Under the pieces are notes generated by a model. The model ran no database searches, was not told the origin of the DNA, and saw only the letters and a list, made by a program, of their open reading frames with translations. Source: Streptomyces sp. H27-C3 (GTDB taxonomy: Bacteria; Actinomycetota; Actinomycetes; Streptomycetales; Streptomycetaceae). From it: a DNA stretch of 64,000 nucleotides. Of this stretch, positions 47,536-57,377 are shown one piece after another (position 1 is the stretch's first letter; each line of letters starts with the position of its first letter). Made by a program: the position numbers and the translations under genes. The DNA lies in NCBI RefSeq assembly GCF_030063415.1, contig NZ_JASITA010000011.1, positions 142,201 to 206,200 of the forward strand, in the 5' to 3' direction.

Positions 47536-48687
47536 TCAGGCGACGGACCCTATCCGCCCCGCCGGCTCCCGAGGGCCCTCGTGGTGGATGGGGGTGTGCG
47601 CGCCGGTGAGGGAGACTCCGGTGCCGCCGCGCCGGGCGGCGACGATCTCCGCGGCGATGGACAGGGCCGTCTCCTCCGGCGTACGGGCGCCGAGGTCGAG
47701 GCCGATCGGCGAGCGCAGGCGGGTCAGTTCGAGCTCGGTGACGCCGACCTCACGCAGCCGCTTGTTGCGGTCCTGGTGGGTGCGGCGGGAGCCCATCGCG
47801 CCGACGTAGGCGACGGGAAGCTTGAGGGCCAGTTCCAGGAGCGGAACGTCGAACTTGGCGTCGTGGGTAAGTACGCACAGCACGGTGCGGCCGTCGGTGG
47901 CGGTCGACTCCAGGTAGCGGTGCGGCCAGTCGACGACGATCTCGTCGGCCTCCGGGAAGCGCGCCTCGGTGGCGAAGACGGGCCGGGCATCGCACACGGT
48001 CACGTGGTAGTTCAGGAATTTGCCGACCCGTACCAGCGCGGCGGCGAAGTCGATGGCGCCGAAGACGATCATGCGCGGGGCGGGCACGCTCGACTCGACC
48101 AGCAGGGTCAGCGGCCGGCCGCACAGTCTGCCGTCGGCGCCGATCTCCAGGGTCGCGGTCCGCCCGGCGTCCAGCATCGCGCGGGCCTCGTCGGCGACCG
48201 CGCGATCCAGCTCCGGATGTCCGCCGAGGCTTCCCTCGTACGCCCCGTCGGTCCGTACGAGAAGGGCGCGGCCCATGAGCTCGGCCGGTCCGTCGGTGAC
48301 CCGCGCGACCGCCGCCGCCTCCCCGCCGGCGGCGGCGGACAGCGCGGCGGTGAACACCTCCCTGCCGGGAGAGTCCACACGTACGGACGTGACGAGTATG
48401 TCGATGACTCCGCCGCAGGTCAGACCCACGGCGAAGGCATCCTCGTCGCTGTAGCCGAAGCGTTCCAGAACGGTCTCGCCGTCCTGGAGCGCCTGCTGGC
48501 ACAGCTCGTAGACCGCGCCTTCCACACAGCCGCCGGAGACCGACCCGATCGCCGTGCCGTCGCTGTCGACGGCCAGGGCGGCGCCAGGCTGCCGGGGTGA
48601 GCTTCCGTTCGTCGCCACGACCGTGGCGACGGCGAAGTCACGTCCCTGCTCGACCCACCGGTTGAGTTCTTCGGCGATGTCCAGCAT
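47536..48687 (-). CDS. xdhC: XdhC/CoxI-family molybdenum-enzyme maturation factor
   Basis: 383 residues. N-terminal XdhC_CoxI domain with RQPGAALAVDSDG and GSVSGGCVEGAV, then LTCGGVIDI; C-terminal Rossmann domain from RMIVFGAIDFAAALVRVGKF with TVCDARPVFATEARFP and AYVGAMGSRRTHQDR. The family inserts sulfurated molybdenum cofactor into xanthine dehydrogenase. It lies 38 bp downstream of the purine permease gene and in the same strand series as the xanthine dehydrogenase genes. Confidence 0.9.
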   Translation of the reverse strand: MLDIAEELNRWVEQGRDFAVATVVATNGSSPRQPGAALAVDSDGTAIGSVSGGCVEGAVYELCQQALQDGETVLERFGYSDEDAFAVGLTCGGVIDILVTSVRVDSPGREVFTAALSAAAGGEAAAVARVTDGPAELMGRALLVRTDGAYEGSLGGHPELDRAVADEARAMLDAGRTATLEIGADGRLCGRPLTLLVESSVPAPRMIVFGAIDFAAALVRVGKFLNYHVTVCDARPVFATEARFPEADEIVVDWPHRYLESTATDGRTVLCVLTHDAKFDVPLLELALKLPVAYVGAMGSRRTHQDRNKRLREVGVTELELTRLRSPIGLDLGARTPEETALSIAAEIVAARRGGTGVSLTGAHTPIHHEGPREPAGRIGSVA

Positions 48688-48725
48688 GGCTGTCTCCTTA
48701 CGGGGTGGGGAAGGGAGGCGGGTCG

Positions 48726-50207
48726 CTACTTGACGCCCAGCCAGCCCTCGATGGGATGGAGCGCGAAGTAGGCGAGGAAGACGACGGCCAGCACCCACAT
48801 CAGCCAGCCCACTTCACGAACCTTGCCCTGTGTGGCCTTGATCAGCACGTGGGCGATGACGCCGGCGGCGATACCCGCGGTGATGGAGTAGGTGAACGGC
48901 ATCAGCACAGTGGTCAGGAAGACCGGGATGGAGGTCGCCGCGTCGTCCCAGTCGATGTGCTTGGCGTTGGTCAGCATCATCGCGCCGATGACGACCAGCG
49001 CGGCGGCTGCGACCTGCGTCGGGATGACCTGGGCGAGCGGGGTGAAGAAGAGGCAGAGCGTGAAGGCGAGACCGGTGATCACGCTGGCGAAGCCGGTGCG
49101 CGCGCCGTCGCCGACGCCCGCCGTGGACTCGACGAACACGGTCTGGCCGGAGGCTCCGGCGAGGCCGCCGATCGCGCCGCCCGCACCGTCGATGGCCAGG
49201 GCCTTGTTGAGGCCGGGCATCTTGCCGTTCTTGTCGGCGAGGCCGGCCTGCTGGCCGATGCCGATGATGGTGCCCATGGCGTCGAAGAAGCCGGCCAGCA
49301 CCAGGGTGAAGACGATCACGCCGACGGTGATGCCGCCGACGTTGCCGATGCCGTCGAAGGAGACCTTGCCGAAGAGGCCGAAGTCGGGGCTGCTGACGAT
49401 GGAGCCGGTGATCTCGGGGGCGTTCAGACCGCCCCAGGCCTTCCTGTCGAGGCCCGCGAACTGGTGGACCAGCGCGGCGAACACGGTGCCGCCGACGATG
49501 CCGATGAGGATCGCGCCGGGGACCTTGCGCACCTGGAGCAGGAAGATCAGCACGACGGTGAAGGCGAAGCACAGCACCGGCCAGCCGGTCAGCATGTCGG
49601 CGGTGCCGAGCTGGATCGGCTTGGCTCCGGCGATGCCGCCGTCGCCTGGCATGGAGGTGACGAAGCCGGCCTGCACCAGACCGATGAGGCAGACGAAGAG
49701 GCCGATGCCCATGGTGATGGCGTGCTTGAGCGCCAGCGGGATGGCGTTCATGATCAGTTCACGCAGACCGGTGACGACCAGCAGGATGATCACGAGGCCG
49801 TAGATGACGCACATGGCCATCGCGTTGCCCCAGGTCATTTCCGGGGCGACCTGGAAGGCCATGACGGCCGAGACGCTGAGTCCCGCCGCGAGGGCCAGCG
49901 GCACATTGCCGATGAAGCCCATCACGAGGGTGGTCGCGGCGGCGGCGAAGACCGTCGCGGTGGTCAGCTGGTCCCCGTCGAGCCTGGCGCCCGTGGCGTC
50001 GGGCACCGAGAGGATGACCGGGTTGAGCAGGATGATGTAGGCCATCGCCATGAAGGTGGTGATGCCGCCGCGCACCTCGCGGGCGACCGTGGACCCTCTG
50101 TGCGTTATGTGGAAGTAGCGGTCGAGCCAGGACCGGCCGGCGGGCTGGCGCGTTCCCGCGCCTGCTTCCTCCGCCGTCGTCTTCGGCTCTGTGGACTGCT
50201 GGGTCAT
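48726..50207 (-). CDS. NCS2 purine permease (AzgA-like)
   Basis: 493 residues. REVRGGITTFMAMAYIILLNPVIL is the signature of AzgA-type adenine/guanine/hypoxanthine transporters, followed by about twelve further hydrophobic segments including FTLVLAGFFDAMGTIIGIG and GQTVFVESTAGVGDGARTG. It would import the substrates of the xanthine dehydrogenase encoded upstream. Confidence 0.9.
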   Translation of the reverse strand: MTQQSTEPKTTAEEAGAGTRQPAGRSWLDRYFHITHRGSTVAREVRGGITTFMAMAYIILLNPVILSVPDATGARLDGDQLTTATVFAAAATTLVMGFIGNVPLALAAGLSVSAVMAFQVAPEMTWGNAMAMCVIYGLVIILLVVTGLRELIMNAIPLALKHAITMGIGLFVCLIGLVQAGFVTSMPGDGGIAGAKPIQLGTADMLTGWPVLCFAFTVVLIFLLQVRKVPGAILIGIVGGTVFAALVHQFAGLDRKAWGGLNAPEITGSIVSSPDFGLFGKVSFDGIGNVGGITVGVIVFTLVLAGFFDAMGTIIGIGQQAGLADKNGKMPGLNKALAIDGAGGAIGGLAGASGQTVFVESTAGVGDGARTGFASVITGLAFTLCLFFTPLAQVIPTQVAAAALVVIGAMMLTNAKHIDWDDAATSIPVFLTTVLMPFTYSITAGIAAGVIAHVLIKATQGKVREVGWLMWVLAVVFLAYFALHPIEGWLGVK

Positions 50208-50507
50208 GATGCCTGACTCCCAAGGTTCAAAGGGGCACCCGCGTGGAGATTGGAGATACGGGATTTGGGATGCTGCCGATGGCTGCACGACCCGGGGGAC
50301 GGCCCGAGACGAACGGGATGAGCGGTTACTGAGGGTTCTGTTCTTCAGTGCTCTGTCGTCAGTGCTCTGTCGTCAGTGCTCTGTGGTGCGTGTGGTGCGT
50401 GGTGCTAAGAACCGCGAGCGGTGCGGTACTTGTGGCCCCGGGCGGCGCAGGCGGCGGAAGTGTGACGTTCCTGGAAGCTTGACGCCGCCCGGGGAGCTTG
50501 GGTGGAC
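50208..50507. other. 300-bp gap between xanthine dehydrogenase and permease genes
   Basis: Holds the three-copy 14-bp tandem repeat at 50345-50386 and GTGCGTG repeats at about 50386-50402. No gene or clear terminator was seen. Confidence 0.6.
50345..50386. repeat. 14-bp tandem repeat, three copies
   Basis: TCAGTGCTCTGTCG twice, then TCAGTGCTCTGTGG. Confidence 0.9.
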
Positions 50508-52892
50508 TCAGGTGCCCGTGAGGTGCTCGGGCCGTACCGGCGTCCTGTTGAGTTCCAGACCGGTCGCGTTCCGGATCGCCGCGAGGACGGCCGGGGTGGA
50601 CGAGAGGGTCGGGGCCTCGCCGATGCCGCGCAGTCCGTACGGCGCGTTCTCATCGGCCAGTTCGAGTACGTCGACGGGGATCGTCGGCGTGTCGAGGATG
50701 GTGGGGATCAGGTAGTCCGTGAAGGAGGGGTTGCGCACCTTCGCGGTCACCGGGTCGACGATGATCTCCTCCATGACCGCGACGCCCAGGCCCTGGGTGG
50801 TGCCACCCTGGATCTGGCCGACGACGGACAGCGGGTTGAGCGCCTTGCCGACGTCCTGGGCGCAGGACAGCTCGATGACCTTGACCAGGCCGAGCTCGGT
50901 GTCCACCTCGACAACCGCGCGGTGCGCGGCGAACGAGTACTGGACGTGGCCGTTGCCCTGGCCCGTACGCAGGTCGAAGGCCTCGGTGGGCCGGTGGCGC
51001 CACTCCAGCTCCAGGTCGACCGACTCGCCTTCGAGTACGTCGACCAGGTCGGCGAGGACTTCGCCGCCGTCGGTGACGACCTTGCCGCCTTCGAGCAGCA
51101 GCTCGGCGGTGGCCCAGGCGGGGTGGTACGAGCCGAACTTGGCGCGGCCGATCTCCAGGACCTTCTCGCGGACGTTCTCGCAGGTGTTCTTCACCGCGCC
51201 GCCCGTGACGTACGTCTGACGGGACGCCGAGGTGGAGCCCGCCGAGCCGACCTGGGTGTCGGCCGGGTGGATGGTCACCTGGGTGACGCCGAGCTCGGTG
51301 CGGGCGATCTGCGCGTGAACGGTGACGCCTCCCTGGCCGACCTCCGCCATCGCGGTGTGCACGGTCGCGACCGGCTCGCCGTTGATGACCTCCATCCGCA
51401 CCCGGGCGGTGGAGTAGTCGTCGAAGCCCTCGGAGAAGCCGACGTTCTTGATGCCGACCGCGTAGCCGATACCCCGTACGACACCTTCGCCGTGCGTGGT
51501 GTTGGACAGTCCGCCGGGCAGGGCGCGGACGTCCGGCTGCTCGCCGGCCGCGAGCCACTGCTGCTCGGGCGGCAGCGGCCTGGCCTTGATGCGGCGCAGC
51601 AGCTCGGCCACGGGGGCCGGGGAGTCGCACGGCTGTCCGGTCGGCAGCAGCGTGCCCTGCTCCATGGCGTTGAGCTGGCGGAACTCCACCGGATCCATGT
51701 CCAGCTTCGCCGCGAGCTTGTCCATCTGCGCCTCGTAGGCGAAGCACGCCTGAACCGCGCCGAAGCCGCGCATGGCGCCGCAGGGCGGGTTGTTGGTGTA
51801 GAGCGCGAGGGCCTCGATGTCGACGTCCTCGATGACGTACGGGCCCACCGAGAGGGACGAGGCGTTGCCGACGACGGCCGGGGAGGCCGAGGCGTAGGCG
51901 CCGCCGTCCAGCACGATCCGGCACTTCATGTGCGTGATCTTGCCGTCCTTGGTGGCGCCGTGCTCGTACCAGAGCTTCGCCGGGTGGCGGTGCACATGGC
52001 CGAAGAAGGACTCGAACCGGTTGTAGACGATCTTGACCGGCTTGCCGGTGCGCAGCGCGAGGAGGCTCGCGTGGATCTGCATCGACAGGTCCTCGCGACC
52101 GCCGAAGGCACCGCCGACGCCGGAGAGCGTCAGGCGGACCTTGTCCTCGGGCAGGCCGAGGACGGGGGCGATCTGCTTGAGGTCCGAGTGCAACCACTGG
52201 GTGGCGACATAGAGGTCGATGCCGCCGTCCTCGCCGGGCACGGCGAGACCGGACTCCGGGCCGAGGAACGCCTGGTCCTGCATGCCGAAGACGTAGTCGC
52301 CGGAGACGATGACGTCGGCGCGCTTGGCGGCCTCGTCGGCGTCGCCGCGCACGATCGGCTGGCGGTGCACGATGTTGGGGTGCGTGACGTGACCGATGTG
52401 GTGGTCGTCGCGGCCCTCGTGGATCAGGATCGCGTCGGGGGCGGTCGCGGCTGCCTCGTTGGTGATGACCGGCAGGTCGACGTACTCGATCTGGATCTTC
52501 GCGGCGGCGCGGCGCGCGGTCTCCGGGTGGTCGGCGGCGACGATCGCCACCGGCTCCCCGTGGTGGCGGACCTTGCCGTGGGCGAGAACCGGGGTGTCCT
52601 GGATCTCCAGACCGTAGTTCTTCACCGCGGTGGGCAGGTCGTCGTACGTCAGCACGGCGTAGACGCCGGGCATCGCCAGCGCCTCGGCGGTGTTGATCGA
52701 CTTGATCTCGGCGTGCGCGACGGTGCTGCGCAGGGTGTGGCCCCACAGCATGTCCTCGTGCCACATGTCCGAGGAGTAGGCGAACTCCCCGGTGACCTTG
52801 AGGGTGCCGTCGGGGCGGAGCGTCGATTCGCCGATGCCGCCCTTGGTCTTGGAACCCTGGGTGATGTTCGTGGGTGTACCCGTGGTGGCCAT
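50508..52892 (-). CDS. Xanthine dehydrogenase, molybdopterin-binding subunit
   Basis: 794 residues from ATG 52892. Xanthine oxidase-family motifs: GHVTHPNIVHRQPIVRGD, GGAFGGRED, GAMRGFGAVQACFAYE, and GIGEAPTLSSTPAVLAAIRNA with the catalytic Glu. It oxidises hypoxanthine and xanthine at the molybdenum centre. Last of three genes ordered FAD, 2Fe-2S, molybdenum subunit. Six bases separate it from the 2Fe-2S gene. Confidence 0.9.
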   Translation of the reverse strand: MATTGTPTNITQGSKTKGGIGESTLRPDGTLKVTGEFAYSSDMWHEDMLWGHTLRSTVAHAEIKSINTAEALAMPGVYAVLTYDDLPTAVKNYGLEIQDTPVLAHGKVRHHGEPVAIVAADHPETARRAAAKIQIEYVDLPVITNEAAATAPDAILIHEGRDDHHIGHVTHPNIVHRQPIVRGDADEAAKRADVIVSGDYVFGMQDQAFLGPESGLAVPGEDGGIDLYVATQWLHSDLKQIAPVLGLPEDKVRLTLSGVGGAFGGREDLSMQIHASLLALRTGKPVKIVYNRFESFFGHVHRHPAKLWYEHGATKDGKITHMKCRIVLDGGAYASASPAVVGNASSLSVGPYVIEDVDIEALALYTNNPPCGAMRGFGAVQACFAYEAQMDKLAAKLDMDPVEFRQLNAMEQGTLLPTGQPCDSPAPVAELLRRIKARPLPPEQQWLAAGEQPDVRALPGGLSNTTHGEGVVRGIGYAVGIKNVGFSEGFDDYSTARVRMEVINGEPVATVHTAMAEVGQGGVTVHAQIARTELGVTQVTIHPADTQVGSAGSTSASRQTYVTGGAVKNTCENVREKVLEIGRAKFGSYHPAWATAELLLEGGKVVTDGGEVLADLVDVLEGESVDLELEWRHRPTEAFDLRTGQGNGHVQYSFAAHRAVVEVDTELGLVKVIELSCAQDVGKALNPLSVVGQIQGGTTQGLGVAVMEEIIVDPVTAKVRNPSFTDYLIPTILDTPTIPVDVLELADENAPYGLRGIGEAPTLSSTPAVLAAIRNATGLELNRTPVRPEHLTGT

Positions 52893-52897
52893 CTCGC

Positions 52898-53500
52898 TCA
52901 GACCGTCTCTTCCTGACGGGCGGCCGCGAGGCGGACCGCGTCGAGGATCTTCTCGTAACCCGTGCAGCGGCACAGGTTGCCGGAGAGCGCCTCGCGGATG
53001 TCCTGGTCGGACGGGGACGGGTTCTTCTCCAGCATCTCGTCGGCCATGACGAGCAGGCCGGGGGTGCAGAAACCGCACTGCACGGCGCCCGCGTCGATGA
53101 ACGCCTGCTGGATCGGCGACAGGTCGCCGCCCTCGCCGGTCTGGCCGTCGGAGGGCTTGGCCTGCCAGCGCTTGGCCTGGTCGACGGTGGTGCCGCAGGC
53201 GCCGGAGGCACCGGAGACGCAACCGCCGCCGGGGTGCTCGGCCGTGCGGTGCCCGGCGTAGTCCGCCAGGCCCTCGACGGTGACGACCTCGCGGCCCTCG
53301 ACCTGGCCGGCGGCGACGAGGCAGGAACAGACCGGGACGCCGTCGAGGCGGACCGTACAGGAGCCGCACTCGCCCTGCTCACAGGCGTTCTTGGAGCCGG
53401 GGAGCCCCATGCGCTCGCGCAGGACGTAGAGGAGGGACTCGCCCTCCCAGACGTCGTCGGCCTCGTGCTTACGGCCATTGACCGTGAAATTTACTCGCAT
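52898..53500 (-). CDS. Xanthine dehydrogenase, 2Fe-2S subunit
   Basis: 200 residues. First cluster: CEQGECGSC with a later Cys in VCSC. Second: CGFCTPG and CRCTG. An insertion of about 45 residues (~82-126, rich in Gly and Ser) sits between the two halves and makes it longer than the usual ~160-170. It transfers electrons from the molybdenum site to FAD. Confidence 0.9.
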   Translation of the reverse strand: MRVNFTVNGRKHEADDVWEGESLLYVLRERMGLPGSKNACEQGECGSCTVRLDGVPVCSCLVAAGQVEGREVVTVEGLADYAGHRTAEHPGGGCVSGASGACGTTVDQAKRWQAKPSDGQTGEGGDLSPIQQAFIDAGAVQCGFCTPGLLVMADEMLEKNPSPSDQDIREALSGNLCRCTGYEKILDAVRLAAARQEETV

Positions 53501-53502
53501 GG

Positions 53503-54393
53503 TTACGCAGCTCCTTCCAGCGTGCGGCCGGCGCCGCGGTACTGCTCCCAGGTCCAGCCCAGCGTGCGGCGGGCCATGATGCCGACCGCGTGCCTGCGGT
53601 ACTTCGCGGTGCCGCGCACATCGTCGATCGGGTTGCAGGAACCGGAGGCCAGCTCCGCGAACTGCTTGGCGATGGACGGCGTGATGATCTTGCCGCTCTC
53701 CCAGAAGCCGCCTTCTTCGAGCGCGGCGTTCAGGAAGTCCTCGGCGGCGCGGGCGCGCACCGGGGTGGGGGCGGCGGAGCCGATGCCGGTCTTCACCGTG
53801 CGGGTCTCCGGGTGCAGCGCCAGGCCGAAGGCGCAGACGGCGATGACCATCGCGTTGCGCGTGCCGACCTTGGAGTACTGCTGCGGCCCGTCGGCCTTCT
53901 TGATGTGCACCCATTTGATGAGCTCGTCCGGCTCCATCGCGTTGCGCTTGACGCCGGTGTAGAAGTCGTCGATCGGGATGCGGCGGCTGCCGCGTACCGA
54001 CTCGACCTCGACCTCGGCGCCCGCGGCGAGCAGCGCCGGGTGGGCGTCGCCGGCCGGGGACGCGGTGCCCAGGTTGCCGCCGACGCCGCCGCGGTTGCGG
54101 ATCTGCGGCGAGGCGACGGTGTGCGAGGCGAGCGCGAGGCCGGGCAGTTCGGGCCTGAGGTGCTCCATGATCTGCGCGTACGGGACGGAGGCGCCGAGCC
54201 GGACACTCTCCTCGCCGACCTCCCACTCCCGCAGCAGGCCGATGCGGTTCAGATCCAGGAGGTACTCCGGCCGACGGTGGTCGAAGTTGATCTCGACCAT
54301 GATGTCGGTGCCACCCGCGATCGGCGCAGCTGAGGGGTGCTCTGCCTTAGCGGCGAGCGCCTCCTCCCAGCTGGCGGGGCGAAGGAAGTCCAT
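53503..54393 (-). CDS. Xanthine dehydrogenase, FAD-binding subunit
   Basis: 296 residues. FAD motifs APIAGGTDIMVEIN and GGVGGNLGTASPAGDAHPALLA are intact. First gene of the three-subunit operon, divergent from the PucR regulator. It passes electrons to NAD. Confidence 0.9.
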   Translation of the reverse strand: MDFLRPASWEEALAAKAEHPSAAPIAGGTDIMVEINFDHRRPEYLLDLNRIGLLREWEVGEESVRLGASVPYAQIMEHLRPELPGLALASHTVASPQIRNRGGVGGNLGTASPAGDAHPALLAAGAEVEVESVRGSRRIPIDDFYTGVKRNAMEPDELIKWVHIKKADGPQQYSKVGTRNAMVIAVCAFGLALHPETRTVKTGIGSAAPTPVRARAAEDFLNAALEEGGFWESGKIITPSIAKQFAELASGSCNPIDDVRGTAKYRRHAVGIMARRTLGWTWEQYRGAGRTLEGAA

Positions 54394-54646
54394 GAGCGGC
54401 TCTCTTCTCGGTATTCGGGTCGTTCAGTTCAAGCCAACAGGCCGATGGGCCTCTCGACGAAACGTTCATGTGCTGTTAACGCGGTGTGGCCCAAGTACAC
54501 AAGCCGTGCTCCGCCTGGTGCAGTCACCGAAACCATGAAGGAGTTGGCTGGCCGACTCTCATGTCTTGTAGATTCATATGAAAGGCGGGGCTCAGTAACC
54601 TCACCGTTTTCCACCGGCAACAACGAGACAGATCGGCGGCGACGCC
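54394..54646. promoter_or_regulatory. Divergent xdh/pucR promoter region
   Basis: 253 bp. Holds the perfect palindrome TTCATATGAA (54573-54582), the only clear dyad, about 65 bp from the pucR start. A PucR site is expected here by position; no consensus was applied. Confidence 0.4.
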
Positions 54647-56359
54647 ATGCGGCTGCGCGCACTGCTGGAAACCGATGCGCTGGGCCTGCGGCTACTGGGC
54701 GGCGAGGACGAGCTCGACCGCACGGTGCGTGGGGTCATGACCACCGACCTGCGGGATCCCAGCCGTTATCTCACAGGGGGCGAACTGGTGCTTACCGGAC
54801 TCGCCTGGCGGCGTGACGCCGCGGATTCTGAGCCTTTCGTACGAATCCTGGCGGGCGCGGGCGTCGCGGGGCTCGCGGCGGGCGAGGCCGAGATGGGCGC
54901 CATCCCCAGCGATCTCGTCGAGGCGTGTATGCGCCATCGGCTGCCACTTTTCGCGGTCACCGAGGCCGTTGCCTTCGCAACCATTACCGAGCATGTGGTG
55001 CGCCAGGTGTCCGGCGAGCGGGCGGGCGACCTGGCTGCGGTCGTCGACCGGCACCGCAGGCTGATGACCTCGGGCCCGGCGGGCGGCGGCCCGGAGGTGG
55101 TGCTCGACCTGCTCACCTCCGACCTCGACCTGCGGGCCTGGGTGCTCTCCCCCACCGGCCGACAGATCGCGGGCGCGGGTGCGCCGCTGCCGCCCGCCGT
55201 GAGCGCGGCGCTCGCGGGCGAGCACCTGGCCGCGGTCAGGACCGGGCGCCGCGGCCCGCACCGGACCGCCGTCCAGGGCACGACGTACTCGCTGTTCCCG
55301 ATCCGCGGAGCCGGGCGCGGCGCGAGCCCGGTGGCGGCCTCCCGCGATGTGCGCGAGACGGTGCTGTCCGACTGGCTGCTGGCCGTCGAGGCGGACGCGG
55401 GCGAGTGGCCCGCCGCCCGGCTCGACCTGCTCCAGGGCGTGACGCAGCTGATCGCCGTGGAGCGCGACCGGCGCGACGCGGCCCGTACGGTACGACGCAG
55501 GCTCGCCCAGGAGGTGCTGGAGCTGGTACAGGCCGGCGCGCCCCCCGCGGAGATCGCGGCGCGGCTGCGGGTGGCCGCGCCGGTACTGCTGCCGGGGCTC
55601 GGCTCCGCGCCGCACTGGCAGGTCGTGGTGGCGCGGGTCGACTGGAACGAGGGTGAGGAGATCCCGGCCGGTCCGGTCGCGCAGTCGCTCCTGGAGGAGA
55701 TTCTGGTCGATCCGATGGTGGTGGGGTCCGACACCTCCGACCGGATCGCGGTGGCGCACGCGGGCGACGAGGCGATCGCGCTCGTACCGCTGGCGGCCGT
55801 GTCCTCGATCGGGGGCGACGGCGCCGGCGTGGACGGCGAGGGCGACGGCGAGGCCCGGATGCTCGGGCTGCACGCCGATGTGCTGCTCGAAGCGGTGCGT
55901 GCGCCGCTGTCGGGCGGCCTGGCCGACGACGGCCGGCTGACCCTGGGTGTCAGTGCCGCCGTGAACTCGGCGGAGGGGCTGCGCGGGGCGCTGGAGGAGG
56001 CCAGGCACGCCCGCCGGGTGGCGGCGGCGCGGCCCGGCCGGGTGTGCGCGGCGGGCCACCACGAGCTGGCGTCGCACGTCCTGCTGCTGCCGTTCGTGCC
56101 GGACGACGTGCGGCGCGCCTTCACCGCGCGGCTGCTGGACCCGCTGCGCGACTACGACCGGCGCCACCGCGCGGAGCTCGTACCCACGCTTGAGGCGTTC
56201 CTCGACTGCGACGGTTCGTGGACGCGCTGTGCGGCCCGGCTGCATCTGCACGTGAACACCCTGCGGTACCGGGTGGGCCGGATCGAGCAGCTGACGGGCC
56301 GTGACTTGTCGCGTCTTGAGGACAAGCTGGACTTCTTCCTCGCGCTGAGGATGAGCTAG
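54647..56359 (+). CDS. pucR: PucR-family transcriptional regulator
   Basis: 570 residues. N-terminal PucR domain (LGLRLLGGEDELDRTVRGVMTTDLRDPSRYLTGGELVLTG), a central GGDEF-like region, and the C-terminal PucR helix-turn-helix (LEAFLDCDGSWTRCAARLHLHVNTLRYRVGRIEQLTGRDLSR). Divergent from xanthine dehydrogenase, which it very likely controls according to purine supply. Confidence 0.88.
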   Translation: MRLRALLETDALGLRLLGGEDELDRTVRGVMTTDLRDPSRYLTGGELVLTGLAWRRDAADSEPFVRILAGAGVAGLAAGEAEMGAIPSDLVEACMRHRLPLFAVTEAVAFATITEHVVRQVSGERAGDLAAVVDRHRRLMTSGPAGGGPEVVLDLLTSDLDLRAWVLSPTGRQIAGAGAPLPPAVSAALAGEHLAAVRTGRRGPHRTAVQGTTYSLFPIRGAGRGASPVAASRDVRETVLSDWLLAVEADAGEWPAARLDLLQGVTQLIAVERDRRDAARTVRRRLAQEVLELVQAGAPPAEIAARLRVAAPVLLPGLGSAPHWQVVVARVDWNEGEEIPAGPVAQSLLEEILVDPMVVGSDTSDRIAVAHAGDEAIALVPLAAVSSIGGDGAGVDGEGDGEARMLGLHADVLLEAVRAPLSGGLADDGRLTLGVSAAVNSAEGLRGALEEARHARRVAAARPGRVCAAGHHELASHVLLLPFVPDDVRRAFTARLLDPLRDYDRRHRAELVPTLEAFLDCDGSWTRCAARLHLHVNTLRYRVGRIEQLTGRDLSRLEDKLDFFLALRMS

Positions 56360-56575
56360 GAGTCTCTGCTGGTCGGCCGGAGACCCCCGAGGGAGCCCCC
56401 GGTCGGCCGTACGGGTGCCTCCTGGGAGTGCCGCCCGGCCGGCCGGATGCCCCAAACCGGGCTCTTCCGCCCACCCTTTGTGAATCCGTTCACCAGACCC
56501 CTTGGCCCGGGGTGCCTATCCGTGCTGAGATTCGCCCACTACTCACAGCTCAATGGTGTGCTCGGGGAGGGCAAT

Positions 56576-57355
56576 GTGGCGCAGTCCGCCATGTCTGGTT
56601 CCGGAATGACCGCAGGGGACGGAAGCCCACTCCAGACCGCTGTATGGCGGTTGCGCTCACGCGGTTGCTGGACGGACGCCGCGGCGTTGCTCGAACCACA
56701 TGCGGCCACGCCGGCCGCCGCACTCCAGCGCGCGGCCCTGCTCGTCGAGCGCTGTCTGTTCACCGAGCAGGGCTGGGCCCAGGCTGAGGACGCCCTGCGC
56801 ACCGCGGAGGCCGTCGCGCGGGAGGACGACGAACGCGGCGCCGCGGCCTGCGAACGCGGCCACCTCGCGTACGCCTCCACCGTGCTCGGCACCCGCGACC
56901 GCGCCGACGAGGCGCGCGCCGCGCTCGGCAGGGCCGCCGCGCTGCTGGCCCCCACCGCACCGGCCAGGCCGCTGCTCGACTTCCGCCGCGGCCTGATCGC
57001 CGAGCACATATCCGACTCCCCGCAGTCGGCCCGCGCCGCCTACCGCCGCGCCCACGCCGGGGCGACCTCGCAAGGCCAGACCCTGCTGCTCTCCTTCACC
57101 TGGCGCCACCTGGCCGGACTCTCCCTGCGCGAAGGGGAGTTGGCGGACGCCAGACACGGCTTCGCGGAGTCCCTCCGCATCCGGGAGGAGCTGGGATACC
57201 TGGTGGGCACGGCCCCAGCGCTCGCGGCTCTCGCCGGGGCGGAACCGGAGCCGGAGGCGACCCGGCTGCGCGCGGAGGCCGGTCGCCTGTTCCGGCTGCT
57301 GGACGGCGTCCCGACCTGGCTGGCGGCCCAGTTGACACCGCCGACGGCGGCATAG
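56576..57355 (+). CDS. Helical-repeat (TPR-like) protein of unknown function
   Basis: 259 residues. GTG 56576 has GGGGAGG five bases upstream; the frame open before it shows no coding signal. The chain is mostly Ala/Arg/Leu helices in ~35-residue units (AAALLEPHAATPAAALQRAALLVER; AEDALRTAEAVAREDDERGAAACERGHLAYAST), like TPR proteins. No catalytic motif. Confidence 0.7.
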   Translation: MAQSAMSGSGMTAGDGSPLQTAVWRLRSRGCWTDAAALLEPHAATPAAALQRAALLVERCLFTEQGWAQAEDALRTAEAVAREDDERGAAACERGHLAYASTVLGTRDRADEARAALGRAAALLAPTAPARPLLDFRRGLIAEHISDSPQSARAAYRRAHAGATSQGQTLLLSFTWRHLAGLSLREGELADARHGFAESLRIREELGYLVGTAPALAALAGAEPEPEATRLRAEAGRLFRLLDGVPTWLAAQLTPPTAA

Positions 57356-57377
57356 CGGTGCGGACAGCGGTCGGCGG

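Noticed and set aside
48705..50216. A 500-codon open frame opposite the purine permease
   Set aside because: Composition is Gly/Asp/Glu/His-rich antisense of a membrane protein; no start signal.
50650..53478. A 940-codon minus-strand frame across the xanthine dehydrogenase genes
   Set aside because: Runs in the wrong frame through the molybdenum and 2Fe-2S subunits, with Arg/Pro-rich noise.
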